From Bacteroidota bacterium (lineage in GTDB: Bacteria; Bacteroidota; Ignavibacteria; Palsa-1295), in NCBI GenBank assembly GCA_025363505.1, contig JANYDV010000306.1, positions 1-7,783 on the forward strand: a DNA stretch of 7,783 nt, in the 5' to 3' direction. How positions within the stretch are numbered: the first letter of the stretch is position 1; each line of letters starts with the position of its first letter. Position numbers and translations under genes: made by a program. Of the stretch, positions 1 to 6,044 are shown one piece after another. Under the pieces are notes generated by a model that was not told the origin of the DNA, did not search any database, and saw only the letters and a list, made by a program, of their open reading frames with translations.

Positions 1-258
1 GTCGATCAATTAGCCACAAAGTTTGCACTCAGCCGAAGGACATTTGAACGACGATTTAAAAAAGCTACCACTAATACTGTTGTCGAATATCTGCAACGAG
101 TCAAGATCGAAGTAGCAAAGAAAAGTCTTGAGAGTGGAAGAAAGAACGTTGGTGAAGTGATGTATGACGTTGGATATACTGATACGAAGGCATTTAGGAC
201 TACATTCAAAAAGTTCACGGGCTTATCGCCGATTGAATATAGAAATAAATACAATTAA
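1..258 (+). CDS. AraC/GlxA-family transcriptional regulator, C-terminal DNA-binding part (5' end cut by window edge)
   Basis: The first 85 codons are open from base 1 and end at a TAA at 256-258, so this is the tail of a longer gene starting to the left. The fragment covers nearly the whole two-helix-turn-helix AraC/XylS DNA-binding domain. Residues 3-20 give the first HTH, with the SRRTFERRFK recognition-helix pattern. The linker helix follows, with YLQRVKIEVAKKSLE at 30-44. The second HTH ends in the family signature, VGYTDTKAFRTTFKKF then TGLSPIEYR, at 57-81. The RTFERRF and YLQRVKIE wording is closest to the GlxA-like subgroup, in which a DJ-1/PfpI-like domain precedes the HTH, but that domain would be outside the window. 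The protein should bind DNA in the cytoplasm as an activator. Its ligand and targets cannot be read here. It converges on the minus-strand genes, so it is not in their operon. Confidence 0.93.
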   Translation, partial: VDQLATKFALSRRTFERRFKKATTNTVVEYLQRVKIEVAKKSLESGRKNVGEVMYDVGYTDTKAFRTTFKKFTGLSPIEYRNKYN

Positions 259-291
259 ATTTTCACATATTGCTCTTGACATTTTATAGCC

Positions 292-312
292 ACCATCAAA
301 GAGATTGATGGT
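292..312. terminator. possible weak bidirectional terminator hairpin between convergent genes
   Basis: A perfect 8-bp inverted repeat, ACCATCAA at 292-299 and TTGATGGT at 305-312, encloses a 5-base loop. It lies in the 70-bp gap between the AraC-type gene ending at 258 and the minus-strand gene ending at 329, where a shared terminator is expected. The stem is AT-rich and has no good T-run on either side, so a classical intrinsic terminator is doubtful. It may be only a 3'-end stabilising hairpin or chance. Confidence 0.3.
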
Positions 313-328
313 TCTGCCAGCAACAACG

Positions 329-649
329 TTATTTCTTTTTTTGCGCAATATTATTATACGCAACCGTCACAGCATCGTTGAGCATATCTTTTCGTACGTT
401 CTTTAGTTCAACAAGGGTTGCGCCTTTTTTGCCCCATGCACCCGGAACCGGAAAAAAAACAGTGCTGTCATAACTACAAAATACCGATTGCTCAATGATA
501 GGCAACACTAGCATTGCACGATCTTCTTTCTCCCAATATGTGGCGAAAATTTTATTCTTTACTCGGAAGGACGTCTTTTCAAAATGCGGCAATTCGGCAG
601 TATCAGCAAAAGAAAGGGCAAGCATTCGAAAGGCGTTGATATCAACCAT
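329..649 (-). CDS. MmcQ/YjbR-family protein (DUF419 type)
   Basis: This small cytoplasmic protein of about 106 aa belongs to the MmcQ/YjbR family, which has a CyaY-like fold. The family is often labelled 'DNA-binding protein', but its biochemical role is not established. With the start at 649 the protein begins MVDINAFRMLALSF, the usual N-terminus of the family. It then shows PHFEKTSFRV (21-30) and KNKIFATY (31-38). Next come an acidic/hydrophobic strand region with QSVFCSYD (54-61) and PVPGAWGKKGATLVEL (67-82). The C-terminal helix begins at NVRKDML (84-90). Length and motif order match the full family. The frame stays open to 796, so starts at 718 or 796 are possible, but these add sequence the family lacks and overlap the upstream gene. 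No Shine-Dalgarno precedes any of the candidates. It is probably the last gene of the minus-strand block. Confidence 0.88.
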   Translation of the reverse strand: MVDINAFRMLALSFADTAELPHFEKTSFRVKNKIFATYWEKEDRAMLVLPIIEQSVFCSYDSTVFFPVPGAWGKKGATLVELKNVRKDMLNDAVTVAYNNIAQKKK

Positions 650-692
650 ATGTCGAGGGGATGATTTGAATATGTAAAAACCTTCTCTGCTT

Positions 693-1376
693 TTATTCAG
701 CTGTTTCTTCTTTACCATAAGAAGAAATTCTTGTACCTTTCTCACCCCGTACTGTGCTCTTGAGTGCCTTGCGGCGAGCGTGTTCCGGAGTTCCAAAATC
801 AGGCAAGCCCCATGCCATAATGGTGTAATGATTATTATATTTAATCAAATCTTGATCGACACGTGAAAGCGCAATCGCAAATGCACGATCCGGCGTCAAA
901 CCTGGGTAGCCGTCAATAATTTTGTTCTCGATGAGGTAGGAATATATTTCCTTTGACTTATGGTAATTCTCATCAGAAGCAATATGATCTCTGATCTTCT
1001 CAAGCACAGCATCATTGAGCTTCTCTGATTTTCTACGTATAAATACTTTTGTCCCCTTTGCAGGTCCCCGTTTCTTTTTCTCGGGTTTATCTTCTTTTGA
1101 AACCAGAGCCGAAACAGAATCAATATTCCTTTTTCCGCTAAGCAATTCTTCACATACAAGTAATCGTTTTCTAATTTGATACAGTTGGGGTGCAACTCGC
1201 TCCCAAGTACTTATTGCATTGTTTACTATTTCGAGTTCTTCTTGAATTGCGGTAGTCGAGTCCGTATAAGCTTTTGGGATGTTGGCAATTATAGTTGTCA
1301 TCTCTGTAAGTTCATTGCTAGAAACTTCAGGTGCATTTCCATTGAGCGATGATTGAATAGTATGATCCTGTGTCAT
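693..1376 (-). CDS. uncharacterised protein: coiled-coil N-half, AT-hook-like basic linker, winged-helix-like C-half
   Basis: I do not recognise this 227-aa protein as a named family. It has no signal peptide or membrane segment, so it should be cytoplasmic. Residues 1-30 are polar and probably disordered. Residues 38-82 are helical with heptad-like hydrophobics (IQEELEIVNNAI, LYQIRKRLLVCEELL) and look like a coiled coil. Residues 96-116 are strongly basic, with the stretch KKKRGPAKGTK resembling an AT-hook-type minor-groove binder, though without the exact RGRP core. Residues 118-190 look like a winged helix: three helices (LNDAVLEKIRDHI; KSKEIYSYLIEN; TPDRAFAIALSRV) followed by a beta wing ending YTIMAWGLPDFG. 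That shape recalls HARE-HTH-like domains. The C-tail (197-227) is basic and then acidic. A DNA- or nucleic-acid-binding oligomer is the best inference. The stop lies 43 bp before the preferred MmcQ start. A later ATG at residue 26 is a possible alternative start. Confidence 0.8.
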   Translation of the reverse strand: MTQDHTIQSSLNGNAPEVSSNELTEMTTIIANIPKAYTDSTTAIQEELEIVNNAISTWERVAPQLYQIRKRLLVCEELLSGKRNIDSVSALVSKEDKPEKKKRGPAKGTKVFIRRKSEKLNDAVLEKIRDHIASDENYHKSKEIYSYLIENKIIDGYPGLTPDRAFAIALSRVDQDLIKYNNHYTIMAWGLPDFGTPEHARRKALKSTVRGEKGTRISSYGKEETAE

Positions 1377-1482
1377 TGTAATTATAAACTATAATAGTAA
1401 ATACTAATAATTTGATGGGATATGATAACCAATATTATCTCGGTGATGTTCAGATATTTCTGCAATTAAATTTACGATATTT
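1377..1482 (-). promoter_or_regulatory. AT-rich intergenic gap, possible promoter for the 227-aa gene
   Basis: This 106-bp gap between two same-strand genes is markedly AT-rich, far more than the flanking coding sequence. On the minus strand the last bases before the ATG at 1376 read TATAATTACA. A TATAAT box therefore ends only four bases before the start codon, with a TTATTA about 18 bp further upstream. If used, it would give an almost leaderless message. A further TTGGTT/TATTAG pair at 17-bp spacing lies upstream. None is a strong match, so the gap may equally be read through from the vWA gene. There is no terminator-like hairpin with a T-run in it. Confidence 0.25.
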
Positions 1483-2610
1483 TTAGTATCTCTTTCGGCG
1501 ATTCCTCACATAATCAACCAATACAAACTGTCCTAAATCATTTAATCCTGAATAATAAGCTCTCCCATGATTTGTTTTGGTGAGATCTTCAACAAAATTA
1601 ACAAGATACGGATCCTGAGCAATCATAAATGTTGTAATCGGTATTTTTTCGCGACGCAGAGCCACTGCTTCATCCAAAGTTTTATTAATAATCTTTGGAT
1701 CAAGACCAAATGAATTTTTATAGAGTTTGCCATTGTCATCAAAGATTGCCGATGGCTTGCCATCGGTCACCATAAATATTTGCTTATTGGCATTGCCATT
1801 TCTCCGAAGCATCCTCCTTGCAAGTCTCAAGCCGTCACGAGTATTGGTATGATACGGACCAACTTCAAGAAATGGTAGTTCAGCATCACTAATAAGCTCG
1901 GCTTCGTCGCCGAAGGTGATCACATAGAGATGATCTTTTGGAAATTTGGTCCGGATAAGCTCGGCAAGCGCCATCGCAACTTTTTTTGCGGGTGTGATGC
2001 GGTCTTCGCCATAGAGTATCATCGAATGCGAAATATCTATCAGGAGTGCCGTTGCGCAATTTGTGGCGTGTTCAGTCTCATAGATTTCAATGTCATCTTC
2101 ATTCATTGAAAGATGGTCTAGCATCGACTCTTCATTGAGCGTCCCTTCACGAAGCGAACGGCGAAGTGCATTTTGCAAAGTCCGAGTAAAATCAATATTC
2201 GTGGACTGATCGCCAAAGCTATAACTTTTTGTATTACTCGTACGCTCAACTCCTGCGCCTGAGTGTGGCGTGTCATGCATCCCACCAGGTGATTTCTTCA
2301 AGCCCCGGAAAATTTCGAGCAAAGCACTGCGCTTAATATTCCCTATGGCTTTGTTCGTAGGTTTTATAAGTGAGTTTTCGTCGGTTTCGATGAGACCTTG
2401 TTTCTTCAATTCATCAAGAAACATATCAAAAGTCATATCGGGACCTAAGATATTGTATTGTTCATCAAGGTAGCGCATCCATTGGAGTGCTTCGTTGGCG
2501 TCCCCGGATGTCCGAAGTAGCAGCTCTTGGAATAAATTAATCAGCTCCTGAAGCTTGTCTTCTTCGCGTTTACTTTTGCCCTCAATCCACTGAGAATAGG
2601 TAGTGTTCAT
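1483..2610 (-). CDS. vWA-domain protein (COG4867-like, Mg-chelatase-type vWA) with intact MIDAS
   Basis: This 375-aa soluble protein has a C-terminal von Willebrand A domain. The metal-ion-dependent adhesion site is complete: DISHS at 192-196 gives D192, S194 and S196. HTNT at 254-257 supplies the threonine, and VTDG at 281-284 supplies D283. The first half is helical. It includes LINLFQELLLRTSGDANEAL (23-42), a loop rich in Gly, His and Pro around 108-120, and FGDQSTNIDFTRTLQNAL (132-149), a pattern I associate with uncharacterised bacterial vWA proteins of the COG4867 kind. Such proteins often work with a MoxR/ChlI-type AAA+ ATPase in metal insertion or protein remodelling. No ATPase gene lies within this window. 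There is no signal peptide, so it acts in the cytoplasm. The ATG at 2610 has no Shine-Dalgarno. The gene is the first of the minus-strand block and is divergent from the large secreted-protein gene. Confidence 0.9.
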   Translation of the reverse strand: MNTTYSQWIEGKSKREEDKLQELINLFQELLLRTSGDANEALQWMRYLDEQYNILGPDMTFDMFLDELKKQGLIETDENSLIKPTNKAIGNIKRSALLEIFRGLKKSPGGMHDTPHSGAGVERTSNTKSYSFGDQSTNIDFTRTLQNALRRSLREGTLNEESMLDHLSMNEDDIEIYETEHATNCATALLIDISHSMILYGEDRITPAKKVAMALAELIRTKFPKDHLYVITFGDEAELISDAELPFLEVGPYHTNTRDGLRLARRMLRRNGNANKQIFMVTDGKPSAIFDDNGKLYKNSFGLDPKIINKTLDEAVALRREKIPITTFMIAQDPYLVNFVEDLTKTNHGRAYYSGLNDLGQFVLVDYVRNRRKRY

Positions 2611-2672
2611 CTGTCGGTATAACCAAAAAATTGGCGTCTCGGTTTGTCTCCATTGAGGGTGAATGAAAATGT

Positions 2673-2684
2673 ACCCTTTTGGGT
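2673..2684. repeat. short inverted repeat ACCC-TTTT-GGGT in the divergent promoter region
   Basis: This 4-bp-arm dyad with a TTTT spacer sits just upstream of the TATAAT-centred dyad at 2696-2708, between the divergent genes. It overlaps the likely -35 zone of the plus-strand promoter. It could be an operator half-site or chance. Its arms are too short to weigh heavily. Confidence 0.2.
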
Positions 2685-2704
2685 TGTTTGTTTAGCCATA
2701 TAAT
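2678..2704 (+). promoter_or_regulatory. candidate promoter of the large secreted-protein gene
   Basis: A perfect TATAAT box lies at 2699-2704, 32 bases before the ATG at 2737. A TTTG tetramer at 2678-2681 lies 17 bases upstream, which resembles the TTTG -33 element of Bacteroidota promoters. The downstream element does not match the Bacteroidota TAnnTTTG form, so the sigma factor class is uncertain. The box is embedded in a perfect dyad, which suggests either regulation or promoter activity in both directions. Confidence 0.4.
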
Positions 2705-2708
2705 ATGG
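2696..2708. repeat. perfect 13-bp dyad CCATATAATATGG over the -10 box
   Basis: CCATAT (2696-2701) and ATATGG (2703-2708) are exact reverse complements around a central A at 2702. The dyad covers the TATAAT box of the plus-strand gene. It lies about 86 bp upstream of the minus-strand vWA gene start, so it is positioned to act on either divergent promoter, for example as a repressor operator. No binding protein can be assigned from sequence. Confidence 0.4.
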
Positions 2709-2736
2709 GATTGTTCCACTTTTACTTGTCATAGTT

Positions 2737-5700
2737 ATGAAACGAATTGCTACCAGTGTATACTTGCTTCTCGTACTGATCGTCGCAGCAAGAAGTGTTG
2801 ATGCTCGTCGCGGAAACCCAGCCGCAAATAACAGCCCGAAATATCAATATTATCTTGTCGATTCAGATGATAATGATTCTCGAGCGCCCACCTATAAATT
2901 TGTCGATACCTTATATGGTAGCAATTGGCATCGTGTAAGCGGCTTTGCAAGCACTGATGATGCTTCCGGTGAAGTAGCTGTAGCAACTGACTCTTTGGTC
3001 TTTACCTATGAGAATAATAATCGTCGCCTGCCACCCCGTTTTTATTCTACCAATGGGTTGGTTAAATTGACCATTGATACTTTCGATGTTCAGCCTGCTA
3101 ACTCTGCGGCAAATACTGCATTGCCCAGTGGTGTATTCAGTAGTTTCGATGCTATTATCTGTCCTCTATGGGGAGATATGGAGTTTAGAACCACCGGAGA
3201 TTCTTCGAAAGTATTCTACCGTATGACCGTAGATTCATGCTATGTTACCTATTACAATTTGTTTCTCAAGGGCACGAATGGTCTTGTCAGAGCAACATTT
3301 CAAATTGCATTCGCAAAGAGCGACTCTTCAATCACCTTCAACTATAAGTCATTTGATGGCTCCTATAATGGACTGACCGCGGCTGAAATGTTTCAGAAGT
3401 ATGCAACGATCGGATTACAAAACGCGCAAAGTGTCTATGGGACGACCTATCTTGATCGTGGTACTTATTATGCAAAAAGTTATAGTTCGGCATTGTATGC
3501 ACAGAACTTGCATAATTCCCTCGCTATCCGTTTCCTGAGAGTAGTACCGAATTTCTTCCGTGCAACCAATGTCGCAAATCCACCATACGAACAGTATGAG
3601 CTTTCAGCGAATACAATGACTCCGAAGGTTACGATCGAAAATCTTACCAGCCAAGATCGCAAGGTCTATGTTCAGAACACGATCATCAACCTTGCAACAA
3701 ATACCCAAGTCTATTCTCGTACTGATAGCTTTGATATTGGTTTTAATTCATCAATCGATGCCGTTGGAACAATTTTCCAAGCCATACCTTGTGGCTCATA
3801 TCGCTTGACTTCCACATCAACAATCCCAAGTCTCGGCACCGATGGCTGGACATCTGATAATGTTATTACTCGTGATTTCGTCTATATGAGTCCGGGCACT
3901 GTTCCATTCTTCGATGATTTTTATAAGCTTGATGCTTGTAATTGGCGTTCGAACGGAGCAACGTGGGCAAATGGCTCGGATGTAATGTATGACCCAGCAC
4001 CTCCGGTAGCTTCGGGTGCGGTTGTCCTGAATCGCAGAGATGTAAATAGCAATCGTTATTTCCTTGACAACTCTGCTGATACATTGACTTCTACGCCGAT
4101 AAATCTCGCCGGGAAATCTAATGTATGGGTGATCTTTAGTTACCAACGCGGTTCGAAAACAGATAGCAATATTGCAGGAGTAACCAATCGAACAATCGCC
4201 GGACCAGAAATCGTAATGACCGATAGTATCAACAATGTACTTCGTGGTGATAGTATGATTGTCGAAGGTCTCATATCCAGCGGAGCAAAATGGAATCCTG
4301 CAACAGCCGATTGGTCAAGAATTGCCTCATTTACGGGCGGTCTTGATGTCAAAACTCAAAAATATCGAGTACAACTCCCCGCATCACTTATTCACGATCA
4401 CAGTCGCATCCGCTTCCGTTACGTTGCAAAAAAAGACGGGGCACTTTATGGTGCGCCATTTGAAGATGATGATAATTGGGTGATCGACGGATTCCAAATG
4501 AATGCCGCAACCAACGGACAAACCGAACTCGAGCCATACGATATTGATCTTGGGAATGCTAATTATACCCACATCCCACGCAATGTAAAACTCATTACGC
4601 CAAAAGTGAAGATTGGTAGTAATGGCGTACAGACAAATCTTGCAACTTATGCAGTTCGTCTGGTCATAAAAGATGCACTGAGCCGTGAAGTATATCATCG
4701 CATTCAGTCGATCTATACACCTGCACCGCATACCGATACCGTAATTTCATTCCCGGTATGGCAGATCGAAGGCAGCCAAGGTGGTGTATTTACATCGAAG
4801 ATCCAAATTGAACAGAACTTCAATGAAATCCGCCGACAGAACGATACCGTCACGATCTATCGTACAATGTATATTGATGACAAATATGCATGGGATGATG
4901 GTGTTCCTGATACATCAGGGACTATGGTTGTTGCCGACCCACATTTTTATATGGATTTCAAACCGCTTGCTTCTGATTCGTTGCGTGGCTTTGACTTCTA
5001 TCATCTTGATGCAACCGGGACGACCAATTGGACTATTAGTGTTCGCGACACCAACGGCACGCTGCTTACGAGTCGTTCATTCTCATACAATACACTTGTA
5101 CGAGGTTTTCAACGTGCGACGTTTAATCCGATCTGGATGCAAGCGGATTCAGTCTATCGTATTGAGTGTAATATGACTCAAGGCTTCGGTCTTGGTGGCG
5201 ACGGTTCGCTTGGATTAGTCTTGCAAACAAAAACAGGTTCAAGCCCGAAATATTCAGCTCTCTACCCTGAAATATTAGACGGCTTCCGCGATCAGTCAGG
5301 GAATAAATATATTACTGCCGCCGGCGCTGCTCGCAATGGCAGTGGTGGTGGACCTCTGCTGCCGATGGTTCGTCCTGTCTTCAAAGGTTCAGCGACCTAT
5401 CTCCCTATCGAGCTTTCAAGTTTCGGCGGATATAGAAGTGCAAACGGTGATGTTGCTCTGAACTTCCGAACTGCAAAAGAAGAGAATGTTCATCATTTTG
5501 AAGTGGAGCGTGAATCAGAAAATGGCTGGATACTTGCCGGCAGAATCAGTGCCCGCAATGCTCGACTCGGTGCTGATTACGCACTTGTTGATCAATCTGC
5601 TCCGCAAAGTGCGATTACCTATCGTCTTTCGGAAATTGATCTTGATGGCTCGCGAGTTGCCGTTGGCTTTACGAATATAGGGGCTTCGACTTCACTTGAA

Positions 5701-5943
5701 CCATTGATGGTTTCAGTGTCTCCGAATCCAACTGCTTCGCGAATTCATCTAACAATCATTGGGATTACCCAACCTGCTCAGATTAACATCTATGATCTAC
5801 TTGGGAAAGTAGTTGCTACTTCAACAGCCAATGTATCAGGGATTGTAGATCTTGATGGATCGTTGCTCCCGGCGGGGACTTATACCATCGAGGCTATTTC
5901 CGGTAATAGCCAGAGCCGTTGCTCAGTCGTTATCCAAAAATGA
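2737..5943 (+). CDS. large multidomain secreted protein with T9SS type A sorting domain
   Basis: This 1068-aa exported protein starts with a signal peptide: MKR, then a hydrophobic core at 8-18, with likely cleavage after VDA at 23. From the sequence pattern I read these domains in order. Residues about 100-269 resemble a nidogen-like sandwich (FDAIICPLWGDMEF; ATIGLQNAQSVYGTTY; LAIRF). Residues about 289-385 are a CARDB/Ig-like repeat. Residues 391-588 are a MAM-like jelly roll, opening FFDDFYKLDACNW and closing EDDDNWVIDGFQM. Residues about 595-712 are a second CARDB/Ig-like repeat. Residues 717-880 are a YAWDDGVPD-type beta domain. Residues 889-985 are the LPIELSSFGG bridging domain common before sorting signals. 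Residues 993-1068 are the sorting domain, with SVSPNPT, INIYDLLGKVV, AGTYTIEA and terminal VVIQK. It should cross the outer membrane by T9SS and be anchored or released at the surface. No catalytic motif is visible, so adhesion or matrix roles are most likely. A strong terminator follows 18 bp after the stop. Confidence 0.93.
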   Translation: MKRIATSVYLLLVLIVAARSVDARRGNPAANNSPKYQYYLVDSDDNDSRAPTYKFVDTLYGSNWHRVSGFASTDDASGEVAVATDSLVFTYENNNRRLPPRFYSTNGLVKLTIDTFDVQPANSAANTALPSGVFSSFDAIICPLWGDMEFRTTGDSSKVFYRMTVDSCYVTYYNLFLKGTNGLVRATFQIAFAKSDSSITFNYKSFDGSYNGLTAAEMFQKYATIGLQNAQSVYGTTYLDRGTYYAKSYSSALYAQNLHNSLAIRFLRVVPNFFRATNVANPPYEQYELSANTMTPKVTIENLTSQDRKVYVQNTIINLATNTQVYSRTDSFDIGFNSSIDAVGTIFQAIPCGSYRLTSTSTIPSLGTDGWTSDNVITRDFVYMSPGTVPFFDDFYKLDACNWRSNGATWANGSDVMYDPAPPVASGAVVLNRRDVNSNRYFLDNSADTLTSTPINLAGKSNVWVIFSYQRGSKTDSNIAGVTNRTIAGPEIVMTDSINNVLRGDSMIVEGLISSGAKWNPATADWSRIASFTGGLDVKTQKYRVQLPASLIHDHSRIRFRYVAKKDGALYGAPFEDDDNWVIDGFQMNAATNGQTELEPYDIDLGNANYTHIPRNVKLITPKVKIGSNGVQTNLATYAVRLVIKDALSREVYHRIQSIYTPAPHTDTVISFPVWQIEGSQGGVFTSKIQIEQNFNEIRRQNDTVTIYRTMYIDDKYAWDDGVPDTSGTMVVADPHFYMDFKPLASDSLRGFDFYHLDATGTTNWTISVRDTNGTLLTSRSFSYNTLVRGFQRATFNPIWMQADSVYRIECNMTQGFGLGGDGSLGLVLQTKTGSSPKYSALYPEILDGFRDQSGNKYITAAGAARNGSGGGPLLPMVRPVFKGSATYLPIELSSFGGYRSANGDVALNFRTAKEENVHHFEVERESENGWILAGRISARNARLGADYALVDQSAPQSAITYRLSEIDLDGSRVAVGFTNIGASTSLEPLMVSVSPNPTASRIHLTIIGITQPAQINIYDLLGKVVATSTANVSGIVDLDGSLLPAGTYTIEAISGNSQSRCSVVIQK

Positions 5944-5961
5944 TAACATTGCGTTAATATT

Positions 5962-5998
5962 AAAAAGCACGGGACAATGTGTCCCGTGCTTTTTTTTT
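5962..5998 (+). terminator. strong Rho-independent terminator after the T9SS cargo gene
   Basis: GCACGGGACA at 5967-5976 and TGTCCCGTGC at 5980-5989 form a perfect 10-bp GC-rich stem with an ATG triloop. Five further A-T pairs (5962-5966 with 5990-5994) extend it, and the T-run covers 5990-5998. It begins 18 bp after the TGA at 5941-5943. It should end the 1068-aa gene's transcript and separate it from the next gene at 6045. The A-run on the left would give some function on the minus strand too. Confidence 0.95.
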
Positions 5999-6018
5999 GA
6001 ATACCAGTGTTACAAACA

Positions 6019-6035
6019 AGAGCACATTGTGTTCT
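6019..6035 (+). other. small hairpin in the presumed 5' leader of the right-edge gene
   Basis: AGAGCAC at 6019-6025 can pair with GTGTTCT at 6029-6035 around an ATT loop (seven pairs, one a G-U). It lies about 10 bases upstream of the ATG at 6045. If transcribed, it could limit ribosome access or stabilise the message. It has no T-run and is short, so chance is quite possible. Confidence 0.2.
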
Positions 6036-6044
6036 CTTTAGTAG

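Noticed and set aside
6..254. Minus-strand open frame opposite the AraC-type fragment
   Set aside because: The plus strand reads as a near-complete AraC HTH domain with family signature residues. The opposite frame is its shadow.
896..1195. Minus-strand 99-codon frame inside the 227-aa gene
   Set aside because: It lies in another frame of a gene with coherent domain structure. Its composition is erratic and no motif is visible.
4384..4731. Minus-strand 115-codon frame opposite the T9SS cargo gene
   Set aside because: The plus strand encodes continuous beta-rich domains with a signal peptide and sorting domain. The antisense frame has no supporting features.
4781..5176. Plus-strand 131-codon frame within the T9SS cargo gene
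   Set aside because: It is in a shifted frame relative to the recognisable YAWDDGVPD-type domain. I checked whether it might signal a frameshift, but the main frame reads through without a break.
6019..6035. Hairpin before the right-edge gene considered as a riboswitch or second terminator
   Set aside because: It has only seven pairs, no T-run and no larger conserved architecture. It is kept only as a low-confidence leader hairpin.
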